From: Gammaproteobacteria bacterium
GTDB lineage: Bacteria; Pseudomonadota; Gammaproteobacteria; Nitrosococcales; Methylophagaceae
Length of the DNA: 64,000 nt
Reading direction: 5' to 3'
Assembly: GCA_029248745.1 (NCBI GenBank)
Contig: JAQWIT010000013.1
Span: 248,001-312,000 of the forward strand
The notes beneath the pieces were generated by a model that was not told where the DNA came from, searched no databases, and saw only the letters and a list, made by a program, of their open reading frames with translations. The translations under genes were made by a program, and so were the position numbers. Shown piece by piece: positions 18,453 through 27,093 of this stretch (its first letter is position 1; each line of letters opens with the position of its first letter).

Positions 18453-20747
18453 TTAAAATATCCCTTTATGTACTTTTTTAGCTGCCGCAATGATTTGCGC
18501 ATCGGTTGCTTTAATATCCTTGTTTTTGGGATCCTCACGCCAGCGTTTGATGTAACCTTCTTTGCCGCCCCATTTTTCTAAAATATCTTTTTTAACTTGG
18601 TCACTGGCTAATTCAACTTCTGCCAAGCAGGAATAGAAAGTTGGGCTATTGCCAAAGTCGGTCAGCATTTCTGAGTTGAGGGCATTAATATTAACGCCAC
18701 CATAGGTATTACTGCCTTTGAATTGTTTTTGGGTATTACAGATACCGGCAATGAGTTTTTTGATGATGACCGCATGGGCAAATGTTTCGCCTCGGTCGTT
18801 ATAAATTCGACATAAGTCACCATCAGAAATACCGCGTTTTTTGGCATCTCTTGGATTGAGCTCGACGGTGGGACGGGACATCATTGCTTGCAGGCGGGGC
18901 ACAGATTGGAATGAATCGCCAATAAAGTAATGAGAAGCACAGCTGAGCACTTGCAGAGGAAATTGTTTACGTCTGGGATCTTCTTGACCTTCAATTTCAG
19001 GTACGTAACTTGGGAGTGGGTCAATGCCTTGATTTTTGAGTGCAGCACTGTAAATCTCAATTTTGCCACTGGGTGTTGGCCAGCCTTGATTTAAAAAGTC
19101 TCGGCGTTTGGTTTCAGTGTTGGCTCTTGCCCAACCATTGGCTTTGAGTTCGTCATAATCAATGCCTTCCATCAGTGGGTTAACGCTGTCATCGACAAGG
19201 ATGTCTCGGATGATTTCTTCATCGGTTTGAGTGAAAGCATTGTCATCGCTGTCGTTATAGCCCATTTTATCTGCAAGCTTTCTGAACAATTCTGAATTAC
19301 GAACACTCTCGCCAAGTGGTTCGATAACAGGTTCGTTGAACCCGTAATACCAATTACCATAGGTCGCTACCAGATCCATACGTTCTAGCTGGGTATCAGC
19401 TGGTAGTATTATGTCAGCGTATGTACAGCTATCAGTCCAGAAGGTTTCATGGATGCCGACGAAGAGGTCATCTCGCATTAAGCCTTCTCGAACACCTTGT
19501 GTATTCGGAGCACAATTTGCCGGGTCAGAGTTGTAGATAAACATCGATTTAATAGGGGGATCGAGGGGTTCACCGTCATAGCCAATGTTTTCAGCTAAGG
19601 CACGACCAATTTGTACCATACTAATTTGACGTTTAGTGCCTCGTTCCCCTAAATCTGGACGGTGGAGTTTATTGAGGTCATGGCGAAGCCACATTTCTTC
19701 TAGGTTACCGAAGCCAGCACCACCGCAACGTTCACGCCAGGAGCCTGTGATACAAGGCAAGGTTAGAATGGCACGGCACATTTGGCCGGAATTTTGATGG
19801 CGGTTGAGACCATAGTTAGCACGAATAACGGACTTTTTAGTCGAGGCATACTCTAAGGCAAATTTTTCAATATCAGCGGCTTTAACACCTGTGATTTTGG
19901 CGACTTTATCAAGTGAATATTCAGGTAGTTTTTTATCAATTAAAGCTTTCCAACCAACAGTTTTTTCCTTTAAAAATTCAATGTCATGTAAATTATTATC
20001 AACAATGACTTTCATCATAGCTAGGGCTAAAGCGGCATCCGTACCGGGTTTAGGTTGAATGTGCCAATCGGCCATCATGGTGGTACGGGTTTCACGGGGA
20101 TCGATAACGATCAGTTTGGCACCACGCTCTTGGGCTTCACGAATAAAGGGGATGGCATGTACGCCAGTACTGACCAGGTTTGTCCCCCAGAGAATGATCA
20201 GTTCGGCTTCTTGAGCAGCTTCATGGATAGAGGTATTGGCATGGGCCATACCATAAGTATGTAGCCCAGCCCACATGGCCGCGTATATACAGATGGATTG
20301 CTCTAGGCGAGTGGCTTCCATTTTATTCCAGAAACGACTGTCCATGGTCCAGTAACCGACCATGCCCATGGTGCCAGAGTAGGAATAAGGTTGGATTGCT
20401 TCGGAGCCATAGTTTTCAATGGTTTGTTTGAAATTGTCGGTGATTGTGTCTAAGGCTTCATCCCAAGAGATACGTTCAAACTTGGCACCAGGGCCTTTGG
20501 GACCAACGCGTTTGTGGGGATAAAGGACGCGATTGTCGTTATAAACGAAGTCGAGGTAATGATTAACCTTGTTGCATAGATGACCACGTGTAATGGGATG
20601 TGTCGGGTCACCTTGTACTTGAATGGCTTTGCCAGTGCTGTCATCTTTGGTGACAAGCATTGAGCAGGAGTCGGGACAATCATGCGGGCAAACGACGTGA
20701 TGAACTGAAAAGCCCTCGGCCACTTCAATTTTGTTACTTACTGCCAT
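18453..20747 (-). CDS. Molybdopterin-dependent oxidoreductase (DMSO-reductase superfamily)
   Basis: This is a 764-residue catalytic subunit with a [4Fe-4S] site formed by Cys20, Cys24, Cys28 and Cys58 (CPHDCPDSC ... GHLC). Downstream are molybdopterin-binding segments such as ELIILWGTN, LIVIDPRET and the C-terminal dinucleotide-binding domain (VELNPRDAKKRG). No Tat signal is present, so it is cytosolic. I cannot identify the Mo ligand with confidence, and see no in-frame TGA suggesting selenocysteine. Formate or another small substrate is possible, but not shown. Confidence 0.8.
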   Translation of the reverse strand: MAVSNKIEVAEGFSVHHVVCPHDCPDSCSMLVTKDDSTGKAIQVQGDPTHPITRGHLCNKVNHYLDFVYNDNRVLYPHKRVGPKGPGAKFERISWDEALDTITDNFKQTIENYGSEAIQPYSYSGTMGMVGYWTMDSRFWNKMEATRLEQSICIYAAMWAGLHTYGMAHANTSIHEAAQEAELIILWGTNLVSTGVHAIPFIREAQERGAKLIVIDPRETRTTMMADWHIQPKPGTDAALALAMMKVIVDNNLHDIEFLKEKTVGWKALIDKKLPEYSLDKVAKITGVKAADIEKFALEYASTKKSVIRANYGLNRHQNSGQMCRAILTLPCITGSWRERCGGAGFGNLEEMWLRHDLNKLHRPDLGERGTKRQISMVQIGRALAENIGYDGEPLDPPIKSMFIYNSDPANCAPNTQGVREGLMRDDLFVGIHETFWTDSCTYADIILPADTQLERMDLVATYGNWYYGFNEPVIEPLGESVRNSELFRKLADKMGYNDSDDNAFTQTDEEIIRDILVDDSVNPLMEGIDYDELKANGWARANTETKRRDFLNQGWPTPSGKIEIYSAALKNQGIDPLPSYVPEIEGQEDPRRKQFPLQVLSCASHYFIGDSFQSVPRLQAMMSRPTVELNPRDAKKRGISDGDLCRIYNDRGETFAHAVIIKKLIAGICNTQKQFKGSNTYGGVNINALNSEMLTDFGNSPTFYSCLAEVELASDQVKKDILEKWGGKEGYIKRWREDPKNKDIKATDAQIIAAAKKVHKGIF

Positions 20748-21160
20748 CTTTCCTTACCCCTCTGCTGGACTACGCACAGACGGATAAACCGTGAAGACTT
20801 ATCAACGGGTGGGCAATCCGTTTAACAATCAAATAATTTTATGGTCGTACTATTCTTACAGTATTTTGGTGTTAGTTCAATCGATTCAATGAGGTCATCT
20901 TGGCGCATCAGATGAATGCAACAACTGTTATGTTCTATCTATGCAGATGATATAGCTTTGGCTGCTTGCATTACAACCTATCAAAAGTAGGGTTTAATTA
21001 ATTTAAGTTAAATAGTCATCACATAAGGGTATTATCGTAGGGTGCAGAAAGATACTGCGTGTGACGTTTTTTTGTTTATTCTTTTAGTTTATTTTTATGC
21101 GATTATGAATAAGACTGAAGGTTGGTCGTATAACATTAATTGAGTTTATGATAATACAAA
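20748..21160. other. Intergenic region, divergent leader
   Basis: These 413 bases hold no gene I can support. The part next to the molybdenum enzyme contains ACGGAT (20780-20785) and ATCCGT (20816-20821), inverted and 30 bases apart. That could fold in its transcript leader. The rest is AT-rich, without a recognisable regulator site. Confidence 0.4.
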
Positions 21161-21449
21161 ATGAAGCTTTTGCCAGATAACGTTACATCTTGTAAGAAGA
21201 CATCTGAGTTTGATGAAATCAGTGTGCCAAAGGGATTACTGAAATCTCATTGTACTAAAGCGGGTGTTTGGAGAAAATCGTTACATATTAGAAGGGCAGT
21301 TAAAATATATGATTACCGAGCCGAAGGAAGAAGTAGTCATACTAAGTGATGTGCTTTCTGGTGTGGTTGAGCCGACTATCTTTCATGAGGCCGAACCGTT
21401 AGGTAGAGTCAGATTTTACGTTGAGTTTTATCGAAAAGAGCTAAATTAA
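21161..21449 (+). pseudogene. DUF1971 (YeaR/TehB-N-like) protein, frameshifted
   Basis: The first frame reads MKLLPDNVTSCKKTSEFDE and LLKSHCTKAGVW. The family sequence then continues in another frame (GENRYILEGQLKYMI, then VVEPTIFHEAEPLG and RFYVEFYR), to the stop at 21449. The shift sits in the TTTGGAG run near 21268. Two lost bases or one extra base would restore the protein. DUF1971 proteins are small cupin-like proteins linked to tellurite or nitrate-stress responses, with no firm function. Confidence 0.72.
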
Positions 21450-21541
21450 TGGGGTCAGCTTCATTTCCCCCTTGAACTTTCAAACCTTGCCCCCATCTGT
21501 TGTTTCTAAGATAAACAATGCCGGATGGAGGCAGATTTTCA

Positions 21542-23449
21542 ATGACTGTTGCACAAAAAGAAACCTTAGGTTTTCAGACTGAAGTTACCCAATTATTGGA
21601 TCTGATGATCCACTCGCTCTACAGCAATAAAGAAATCTTTATGCGTGAGCTGATTTCTAATGCATCAGATGCGTCTGATAAATTACGTTTTGATGCACTT
21701 TCAAATGATGCTTTATACGAAGGTGATGCTGAACTTAAGATCAAAGTCGATTTTGATAAAGACGCAAAGACGATCACAATTACTGATAACGGTATCGGTA
21801 TGAACCGTGATGAAGTGATTGAGAATATTGGTACGATTGCTAACTCAGGCACCAAGAAGTTCTTTGAAAAAATGACGGGTGATCAATCCAAAGATTCACA
21901 GTTGATCGGTCAGTTTGGTGTTGGTTTTTATTCTTCGTTTATTGTTGCAGATAAGGTGACATTAAGAACACGTCGAGCTGGCGATGATGCGGCTGAAGGT
22001 GTTGAATGGGAATCACAAGGTAAAGGCGAGTTCACTATCGAAAATATCGATAAAGAAACACGTGGCACAGAAATCACACTTCACCTTCGCGATGACCAAG
22101 AAGAGTTTTTAAATGGCTGGCGTTTAAGAAATTGTATTTCTAAATACTCTGATCATATTGATCTTCCGATCATGATGACAAAAGAGCTTGTCCCAGATGA
22201 AGACGGCAAGATTGATGAGTTTGCTGAGCTTGAAGATGAAACGGTTAACAAAGCAACGGCTTTATGGACACAATCTAAGGGCGATATCAGCGAAGACGAA
22301 TACAAAGAATTCTATAAGCAAATCTCTCATGATTACCAAGATCCACTAAGCTGGAGTCACAATAAGGTAGAAGGTAAGACGGAATACACGTCACTGCTTT
22401 ATATCCCCTCAACAGCGCCTTTTGATCTGTGGGATCGCGAACGCACACATGGTTTGAAATTGTATGTGAAACGCGTATTCATTATGGAAGATGCCGATCA
22501 ACTGATGCCACGTTACTTACGTTTTATCCGTGGTGTGATTGATACTAACGATCTGCCATTGAACGTGTCACGTGAAATTCTACAAGGCAGTAAAACGATT
22601 GATAGTATTCGTGCAGCATCGGTTAAGAAAATCTTAAGCGAACTGTCAAAAATGCAGAAGAATGATGCTGAGAAATATGCCACATTCTGGAAAGAGTTTG
22701 GTCAGGTCATCAAAGAAGGTACTGGCGAAGACATGGCTAATAAAGAAGCCTTGGCGAAATTGATGATGTTCTCAACCACTGAAACAGGTAGTGAAGAGCA
22801 AACAGTCACGCTGGCTGATTACGTTAGCCGTATGAAAGACAAGCAAGACAAGATTTACTACATCACGGCAGAAAGCTTTGCTGCTGCAAAAAACAGCCCG
22901 CATTTGGAAGTATTCCGTAAGAAAGGGATTGAAGTCTTATTGCTAGCTGACCGTGTTGATGAGTGGTTAACTAACTCACTAACTGAGTTTGATGACAAGC
23001 AATTGCAATCTGTTGCAAAAGGCGACTTGGATCTTGGCGAATTAGCCAATGAAGAAGAGAAGAAAGCGCAAGAAGAAACAGATAAAGACTTTGCTGATTT
23101 AGTTGAACGCGTTAAGGCAACATTAGGTGATAAAGTGAAAGATGTGCGCATTACACATCGTTTAACTGATTCTCCAGCGTGTTTGGTTGTTGATGACATG
23201 GATATGAGTGCCAACCTTGAGCGGATGTTAAAAGCAGCCGGTCAACAAGTAGGTGGCACGAAGCCTATCTTTGAAGTTAACCCCGAGCATCCCATGGTCG
23301 TCCGTTTGAAAGATGAATCAGACGATACTCGTTTTGAAGATTGGTCATCGATTTTATTTGACCAAGCTTTACTAGCAGAAGGTGGCCAGTTAGAAGACCC
23401 TGCAAGCTACGTTAAACGACTTAATGCTTTGTTATTGACTGTCGCTTAA
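21542..23449 (+). CDS. htpG: Chaperone HtpG (Hsp90)
   Basis: This is an ATP-dependent cytosolic chaperone. The GHKL ATPase motifs are visible: [20 protein letters not shown], and [11 protein letters not shown]. The middle and C-terminal dimerisation domains are complete. The ATG at 21542 follows GGAGG and aligns with the usual start ([15 protein letters not shown]). The in-frame ATG at 21518 would include the ribosome site. A terminator follows and hslO is next. Confidence 0.97.
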   Translation: MTVAQKETLGFQTEVTQLLDLMIHSLYSNKEIFMRELISNASDASDKLRFDALSNDALYEGDAELKIKVDFDKDAKTITITDNGIGMNRDEVIENIGTIANSGTKKFFEKMTGDQSKDSQLIGQFGVGFYSSFIVADKVTLRTRRAGDDAAEGVEWESQGKGEFTIENIDKETRGTEITLHLRDDQEEFLNGWRLRNCISKYSDHIDLPIMMTKELVPDEDGKIDEFAELEDETVNKATALWTQSKGDISEDEYKEFYKQISHDYQDPLSWSHNKVEGKTEYTSLLYIPSTAPFDLWDRERTHGLKLYVKRVFIMEDADQLMPRYLRFIRGVIDTNDLPLNVSREILQGSKTIDSIRAASVKKILSELSKMQKNDAEKYATFWKEFGQVIKEGTGEDMANKEALAKLMMFSTTETGSEEQTVTLADYVSRMKDKQDKIYYITAESFAAAKNSPHLEVFRKKGIEVLLLADRVDEWLTNSLTEFDDKQLQSVAKGDLDLGELANEEEKKAQEETDKDFADLVERVKATLGDKVKDVRITHRLTDSPACLVVDDMDMSANLERMLKAAGQQVGGTKPIFEVNPEHPMVVRLKDESDDTRFEDWSSILFDQALLAEGGQLEDPASYVKRLNALLLTVA

Positions 23450-23504
23450 TTTGAACAAGGGCGTGTTGTGATGGCAGCGCGTCGCTCTGTTTAAGCATTA
23501 ATGT

Positions 23505-23543
23505 AAAATGCTGGGTGTTGATTAATGCCCAGCATTTTTTTTG
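23505..23543 (+). terminator. Rho-independent terminator after htpG
   Basis: A stem of AAAATGCTGGG with CCCAGCATTTT and a 12-base loop is followed by eight Ts. It lies in the 100-base gap between htpG and hslO, so hslO probably has its own promoter or depends on read-through. Confidence 0.8.
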
Positions 23544-23551
23544 GAAGATGA

Positions 23552-24475
23552 ATGAAAAAAAGTAACGAACCAGTGTCATTTCAATCGAACAGTTTACAGC
23601 GTTTTATTTTTGATAATGCAGCTATTCGTGGTGAGTGGGTGCACTTACAAGAGACTTGGCAAGAAGTCACATCACGTCGTCAGTATCCTATTGCAATCCA
23701 ACGTGCTTTGGGTGAAATGATGGCTGCTGCTGCTTTATTAGCGGCAACGGTAAAAATAGATGGCCGTTTGGTATTACAGATTAAATCAGAAGGTGTTGTT
23801 GATCTGATGATGGTTGAATGTACCAGTGAAGATACATTACGTGCGTTTGCCCAGTGGGATGAAGACCAAACCATTTCTAATGATGCTGAGTTGGCGGATT
23901 TAACCGGTGAAGGTACATTGGCTATCACAATAGAAGTTGATGGGGCAGCACAGCCTTATCAGGGCATTGTAAGGCTCGATGGCAGGGCTATTTCAGGTTT
24001 ATTAGAAACTTACTTCCAGCAGTCAGAACAGCTTTCAACACGCGTGTGGTTAGCTGCGGATGATAAAGTCGCTGGTGGTATGTTATTGCAGCAATTGCCT
24101 TCAGCTGATGATACTAGCGAAATAGAAGCAGAATCATGGTCACGCATTAGCCAACTGGCATCGACAGTGAGCCAAGATGAGCTTCGGATGATAGGGGCTG
24201 GCACATTACTACATCGTTTATTCCATGAAGAAGAATGCAGACTACTGAGCACCACAGAGTTGGAATTTGCTTGTAACTGTTCACGCGAAAGAGTGGCAAA
24301 CACGATTAGCCTATTAGGCCAACAAGATGCGATGGCCTTGGTGGAAGAGCAAGAACAAATTGAAGTTGCTTGTGAGTTTTGTAATGAGCATTATTACTTT
24401 GATAAAGCCGATGTGGCTCTGATCTTCGCACATGCTGGAGCGAGCACAATTTTTGATTCAGATACTTTACATTAG
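23552..24475 (+). CDS. hslO: 33 kDa redox-regulated chaperone Hsp33
   Basis: This holdase is switched on by oxidation. The C-terminal zinc site CNCSRERV plus CEFCNEHY (CxC...CxxC) is intact, and these cysteines form disulfides under oxidative stress. The N-terminal domain is complete (SLQRFIFDNAAIRGEWV) and its length of 307 is near the family norm. It pairs with htpG as a proteostasis pair. Confidence 0.95.
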   Translation: MKKSNEPVSFQSNSLQRFIFDNAAIRGEWVHLQETWQEVTSRRQYPIAIQRALGEMMAAAALLAATVKIDGRLVLQIKSEGVVDLMMVECTSEDTLRAFAQWDEDQTISNDAELADLTGEGTLAITIEVDGAAQPYQGIVRLDGRAISGLLETYFQQSEQLSTRVWLAADDKVAGGMLLQQLPSADDTSEIEAESWSRISQLASTVSQDELRMIGAGTLLHRLFHEEECRLLSTTELEFACNCSRERVANTISLLGQQDAMALVEEQEQIEVACEFCNEHYYFDKADVALIFAHAGASTIFDSDTLH

Positions 24476-24554
24476 TTGCTTCAAATGGATATATAGTATG
24501 AATAATTTATCTTTATATAAGGTATGTAGCGGTAAATAAATTGGGGAAATATCA

Positions 24555-24908
24555 ATGAAATGGCTTAAATCAACTTCAATCATACTCTTAGCAATGACGC
24601 TGGCAGCCTGTGGCCATGGCTTTGAAGGTGAGTATCAAAGTGAAGCAGGTTCCTCCATCGAATTGATGGATGTCTTTGCCGAAGTCGCCGGTTCTCAGAA
24701 GTTTGTCATCGGTAAAAACTTTATTGATAGCCAAGGCAATCGAACTGAATTTGAAGAAATCTTTGTTCGTGAGTCGGGTAGTGACCGTTACCTTGTTTTT
24801 AAGATATCGGTAAATGAAGAAGATGTCTGGAAAATCATTGATGATAATACCTTGATGAAAGGCAATGATTTAATGAGCTTGAAGTTGGTTCGCATCATCA
24901 ATAAGTAA
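24555..24908 (+). CDS. Small lipoprotein of unknown function
   Basis: A lipoprotein signal sequence ends in the lipobox LAAC at residues 16-19. The mature part (about 99 residues) is predicted to be beta-rich with no motif I recognise. GGGGAAAT-like purines precede the ATG. It stands alone between hslO and the dioxygenase relic. It is a real gene on signal peptide and codon grounds, but no function can be given. Confidence 0.7.
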   Translation: MKWLKSTSIILLAMTLAACGHGFEGEYQSEAGSSIELMDVFAEVAGSQKFVIGKNFIDSQGNRTEFEEIFVRESGSDRYLVFKISVNEEDVWKIIDDNTLMKGNDLMSLKLVRIINK

Positions 24909-24918
24909 GTTTATTACG

Positions 24919-25263
24919 ATGAAGCTGATTATACGCAGAGCCTTACTAAAGTACTCAACGACAGTAGCGGGTTTAACAGCTGTTTCACCAAGCATTGCTG
25001 CCAGCATCTTAACGCCTCGTACGACTTAAGGTCCGTTTTATCCAAAACCTGTGATGCGACAAGCCGATACTGATAATGATTTGGTTAAAGTCGCTGATAC
25101 AGTGACAGAAGCTGGTGGCGAAATTATCGTGCTCAAAGGGCAGATTCTATCTAGTGATAGTCATCCATTAGCAAACCATCGTATCGAGATTTGGCAGTGC
25201 GATGTTAATAGTCGCTCTCGACAAGCTAATTGGTGGATGGAGGCCAAACCAATTTGTGGATAC
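24919..25263 (+). pseudogene. Intradiol ring-cleavage dioxygenase, N-terminal relic
   Basis: The frame from 24919 has a hydrophobic leader, then ASILTPRTT, an in-frame TAA at 25027, then GPFYPKPVMRQADTDNDLV and the family core GGEIIVLKGQI, NHRIEIWQCD. The pattern TP..T-stop-GPFYP is the family's TEGPFYP box with its glutamate codon turned into a stop. After WQCD the frame is lost, and the iron ligands (Tyr, Tyr, His, His) are missing. It is not functional. Confidence 0.75.
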
Positions 25264-25411
25264 TGAATTAACAGAGTTGTTTTAATAAAAAAATGGGGAA
25301 TGAATACTTCAGTCTTCATTATTTGTTGGAAGTTAAACCAAATCAATAATGAAAAAGGGAACGGATCTATCATAGTCTTATCTATTTGAAACCTTAAAGT
25401 GTATTTATTAT

Positions 25412-26260
25412 ATGCAAAAAGTACTAATTATCCTCTTCCTTATGACGTCTCTAGTTGCCTGCACACCTTTGCAGTTTGCAGTAGCCAATGCGCCTACGCT
25501 GAGTTACGACGGTCAGATTTCAAAAGATGTAGCTTATGGTCAATTTCCGCGCCAAAAGTTGGATATCTATGTACCTAATATTGAACAAGAAACGTTTCCC
25601 GTTGTGGTTTTTTTTCATGGTGGTCGCTGGATAGATGGTTCTAAAGATCAGTACAAATTTGTCGCTACGACATTATCAAATAAGGGGTATGTTGTGGTGT
25701 TGCCCAATACTCGCCTATATCCCGATGTGAAATTCCCGACATTTCTAGAAGATGCAGCAAAGTCAGTCGCTTGGGTTCACGAAAACATCGCATGCTATAA
25801 GGGCAATCAAAACCTGTTTATAACAGGTCATTCATCGGGTGCACATATTGGGGCATTGATTATTACTGATAGGTCTTATTTGGAAGAACAGGGTTACAAG
25901 CCCAATATTATCAATGCGTTTGCTGGTCTAGCTGGTCCTTATGATTTTGTGCCAAAAGCCACTGATATAAGAGACATTTTCGGCCCACCTGAAAACTTTC
26001 CTAATATGGTGGTCACTAATTTTATCGATGGCGATGAGCCCCCCATGTTATTGATATACACTGACGAGGATGACACTGTTTACCCCAGAAATTTAGTAGC
26101 ACTTAAGGCGGGTATAGAAAGGGCGAAAGGCAATGTAGAGACTATCATCTACGAAACAGGTGGACATACTGCAACAGTAGCCGCTTTCAGCTGGGCAAAC
26201 CCTTCTGATTTGCCAGTGCCTGGAGATATGGACGCTTTCTTTAAGAAATTTCTTCGATAA
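25412..26260 (+). CDS. Alpha/beta-hydrolase lipoprotein (carboxylesterase-like)
   Basis: This has a lipoprotein signal with LVAC at about residues 14-17. The hydrolase fold carries the oxyanion motif FFHGGRW, the nucleophile elbow GHSSGAH, an aspartate in EDDTVYP and the final histidine in TGGHTAT, a complete Ser-Asp-His triad. It resembles BD-FAE/kynurenine-formamidase-type esterases. It would act in the cell envelope. Its natural substrate cannot be inferred from the neighbours. Confidence 0.78.
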   Translation: MQKVLIILFLMTSLVACTPLQFAVANAPTLSYDGQISKDVAYGQFPRQKLDIYVPNIEQETFPVVVFFHGGRWIDGSKDQYKFVATTLSNKGYVVVLPNTRLYPDVKFPTFLEDAAKSVAWVHENIACYKGNQNLFITGHSSGAHIGALIITDRSYLEEQGYKPNIINAFAGLAGPYDFVPKATDIRDIFGPPENFPNMVVTNFIDGDEPPMLLIYTDEDDTVYPRNLVALKAGIERAKGNVETIIYETGGHTATVAAFSWANPSDLPVPGDMDAFFKKFLR

Positions 26261-26288
26261 AAAAGTTGCTGTCAAAAACCTCGAATTA

Positions 26289-26834
26289 TCACCACATTAA
26301 GTCATCGGGAATTTCATAGTCGGCATAGGGAGCATCGCTTTCTGATTCTGGCGTTGTATTTGGTTTGTCCTGATGTAGTACGACATACACAGGGTTAATC
26401 GAATTTATTTTATTCACCGTTGCTTTTGGCAGCAGAAAAATGATGTTATCGATCTGACAGAGTCCAAGACTGCCTGCAACTAATGCATCATAATTTTCTT
26501 TATTGAGATACAGCGTTTTAATTTTGTTATTAAATTGAAAATTGAAGGCGGTATCGCCGTCACAATCTTTGATTTTTGCTCGATCAATAATCTGGTTGAT
26601 ACGTGCTTTTTCTTCATTTTGTTTTATTTGCTGTTGCTGCTGTTGATTTAGTTTTTGATCATCCTGATTTTTTTGTAATTTAGCTTGTTTCACTTTTTCT
26701 GCAATTTCATTATTACTCTTTTGGCCTTTATTTTTGGCCTTTATCTTCTTACGTTTTTCAGCATCTAACTGTTGTGATTTTTTCTTACTGACGAGGCCGG
26801 ATTTTTTAAGTTGATCTTGTAATGAGCCGGCCAT
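26289..26834 (-). CDS. DUF2058 family protein (YaiL-like)
   Basis: The start at 26834 gives MAGSLQDQLKKSGLVSKKK, the standard DUF2058 N-terminus; an in-frame ATG at 26855 is less likely. Residues about 15-85 are highly charged (Lys/Gln/Glu), with a six-glutamine run, and probably form a coiled coil. The C-terminal half is a small globular domain (YLNKENYDALVAGSLGL). It is often annotated as nucleic-acid-associated but its function is unproven. Confidence 0.82.
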   Translation of the reverse strand: MAGSLQDQLKKSGLVSKKKSQQLDAEKRKKIKAKNKGQKSNNEIAEKVKQAKLQKNQDDQKLNQQQQQQIKQNEEKARINQIIDRAKIKDCDGDTAFNFQFNNKIKTLYLNKENYDALVAGSLGLCQIDNIIFLLPKATVNKINSINPVYVVLHQDKPNTTPESESDAPYADYEIPDDLMW

Positions 26835-26963
26835 GATTTTTCCTTGTTGAAACAATGTTATAAAGTAAGTTGTTTAATGAATTAGCGTGTTAATGACTTT
26901 AATTGTCTCGTTAATTTAGCGGTTTTGCAAAGCTTGTTTTAAAGAATAGCTTGGAAGGGATAA

Positions 26964-26979
26964 GGGGACAGATTCATTT
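26964..26979. repeat. GGGGACAGATTCATTT element, copy 2
   Basis: This 16-mer matches 14 of 16 bases with GGGGTCAGCTTCATTT at 21451-21466. Similar GGGG-CAG-TT-ATTT strings flank REP-associated or relic transposase genes in other gammaproteobacteria. Two copies are too few to establish a family here. Confidence 0.3.
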
Positions 26980-27093
26980 AAATTAAAATAGATCGAATGC
27001 CAACGATTATTAATGCATTTATCTTTAACTTCGGTATAGTTTGAAGTCACAGAATAATGTGACTTCGAATCTTAAGGAATGGGCAAAATTTAG

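Noticed and set aside
20055-20264. Plus-strand frame inside the molybdopterin enzyme gene
   Set aside because: It is antisense to a well-supported coding sequence.
18453-20747. Selenocysteine in the molybdopterin enzyme
   Set aside because: No in-frame TGA occurs, and no selenocysteine insertion element was sought beyond that.
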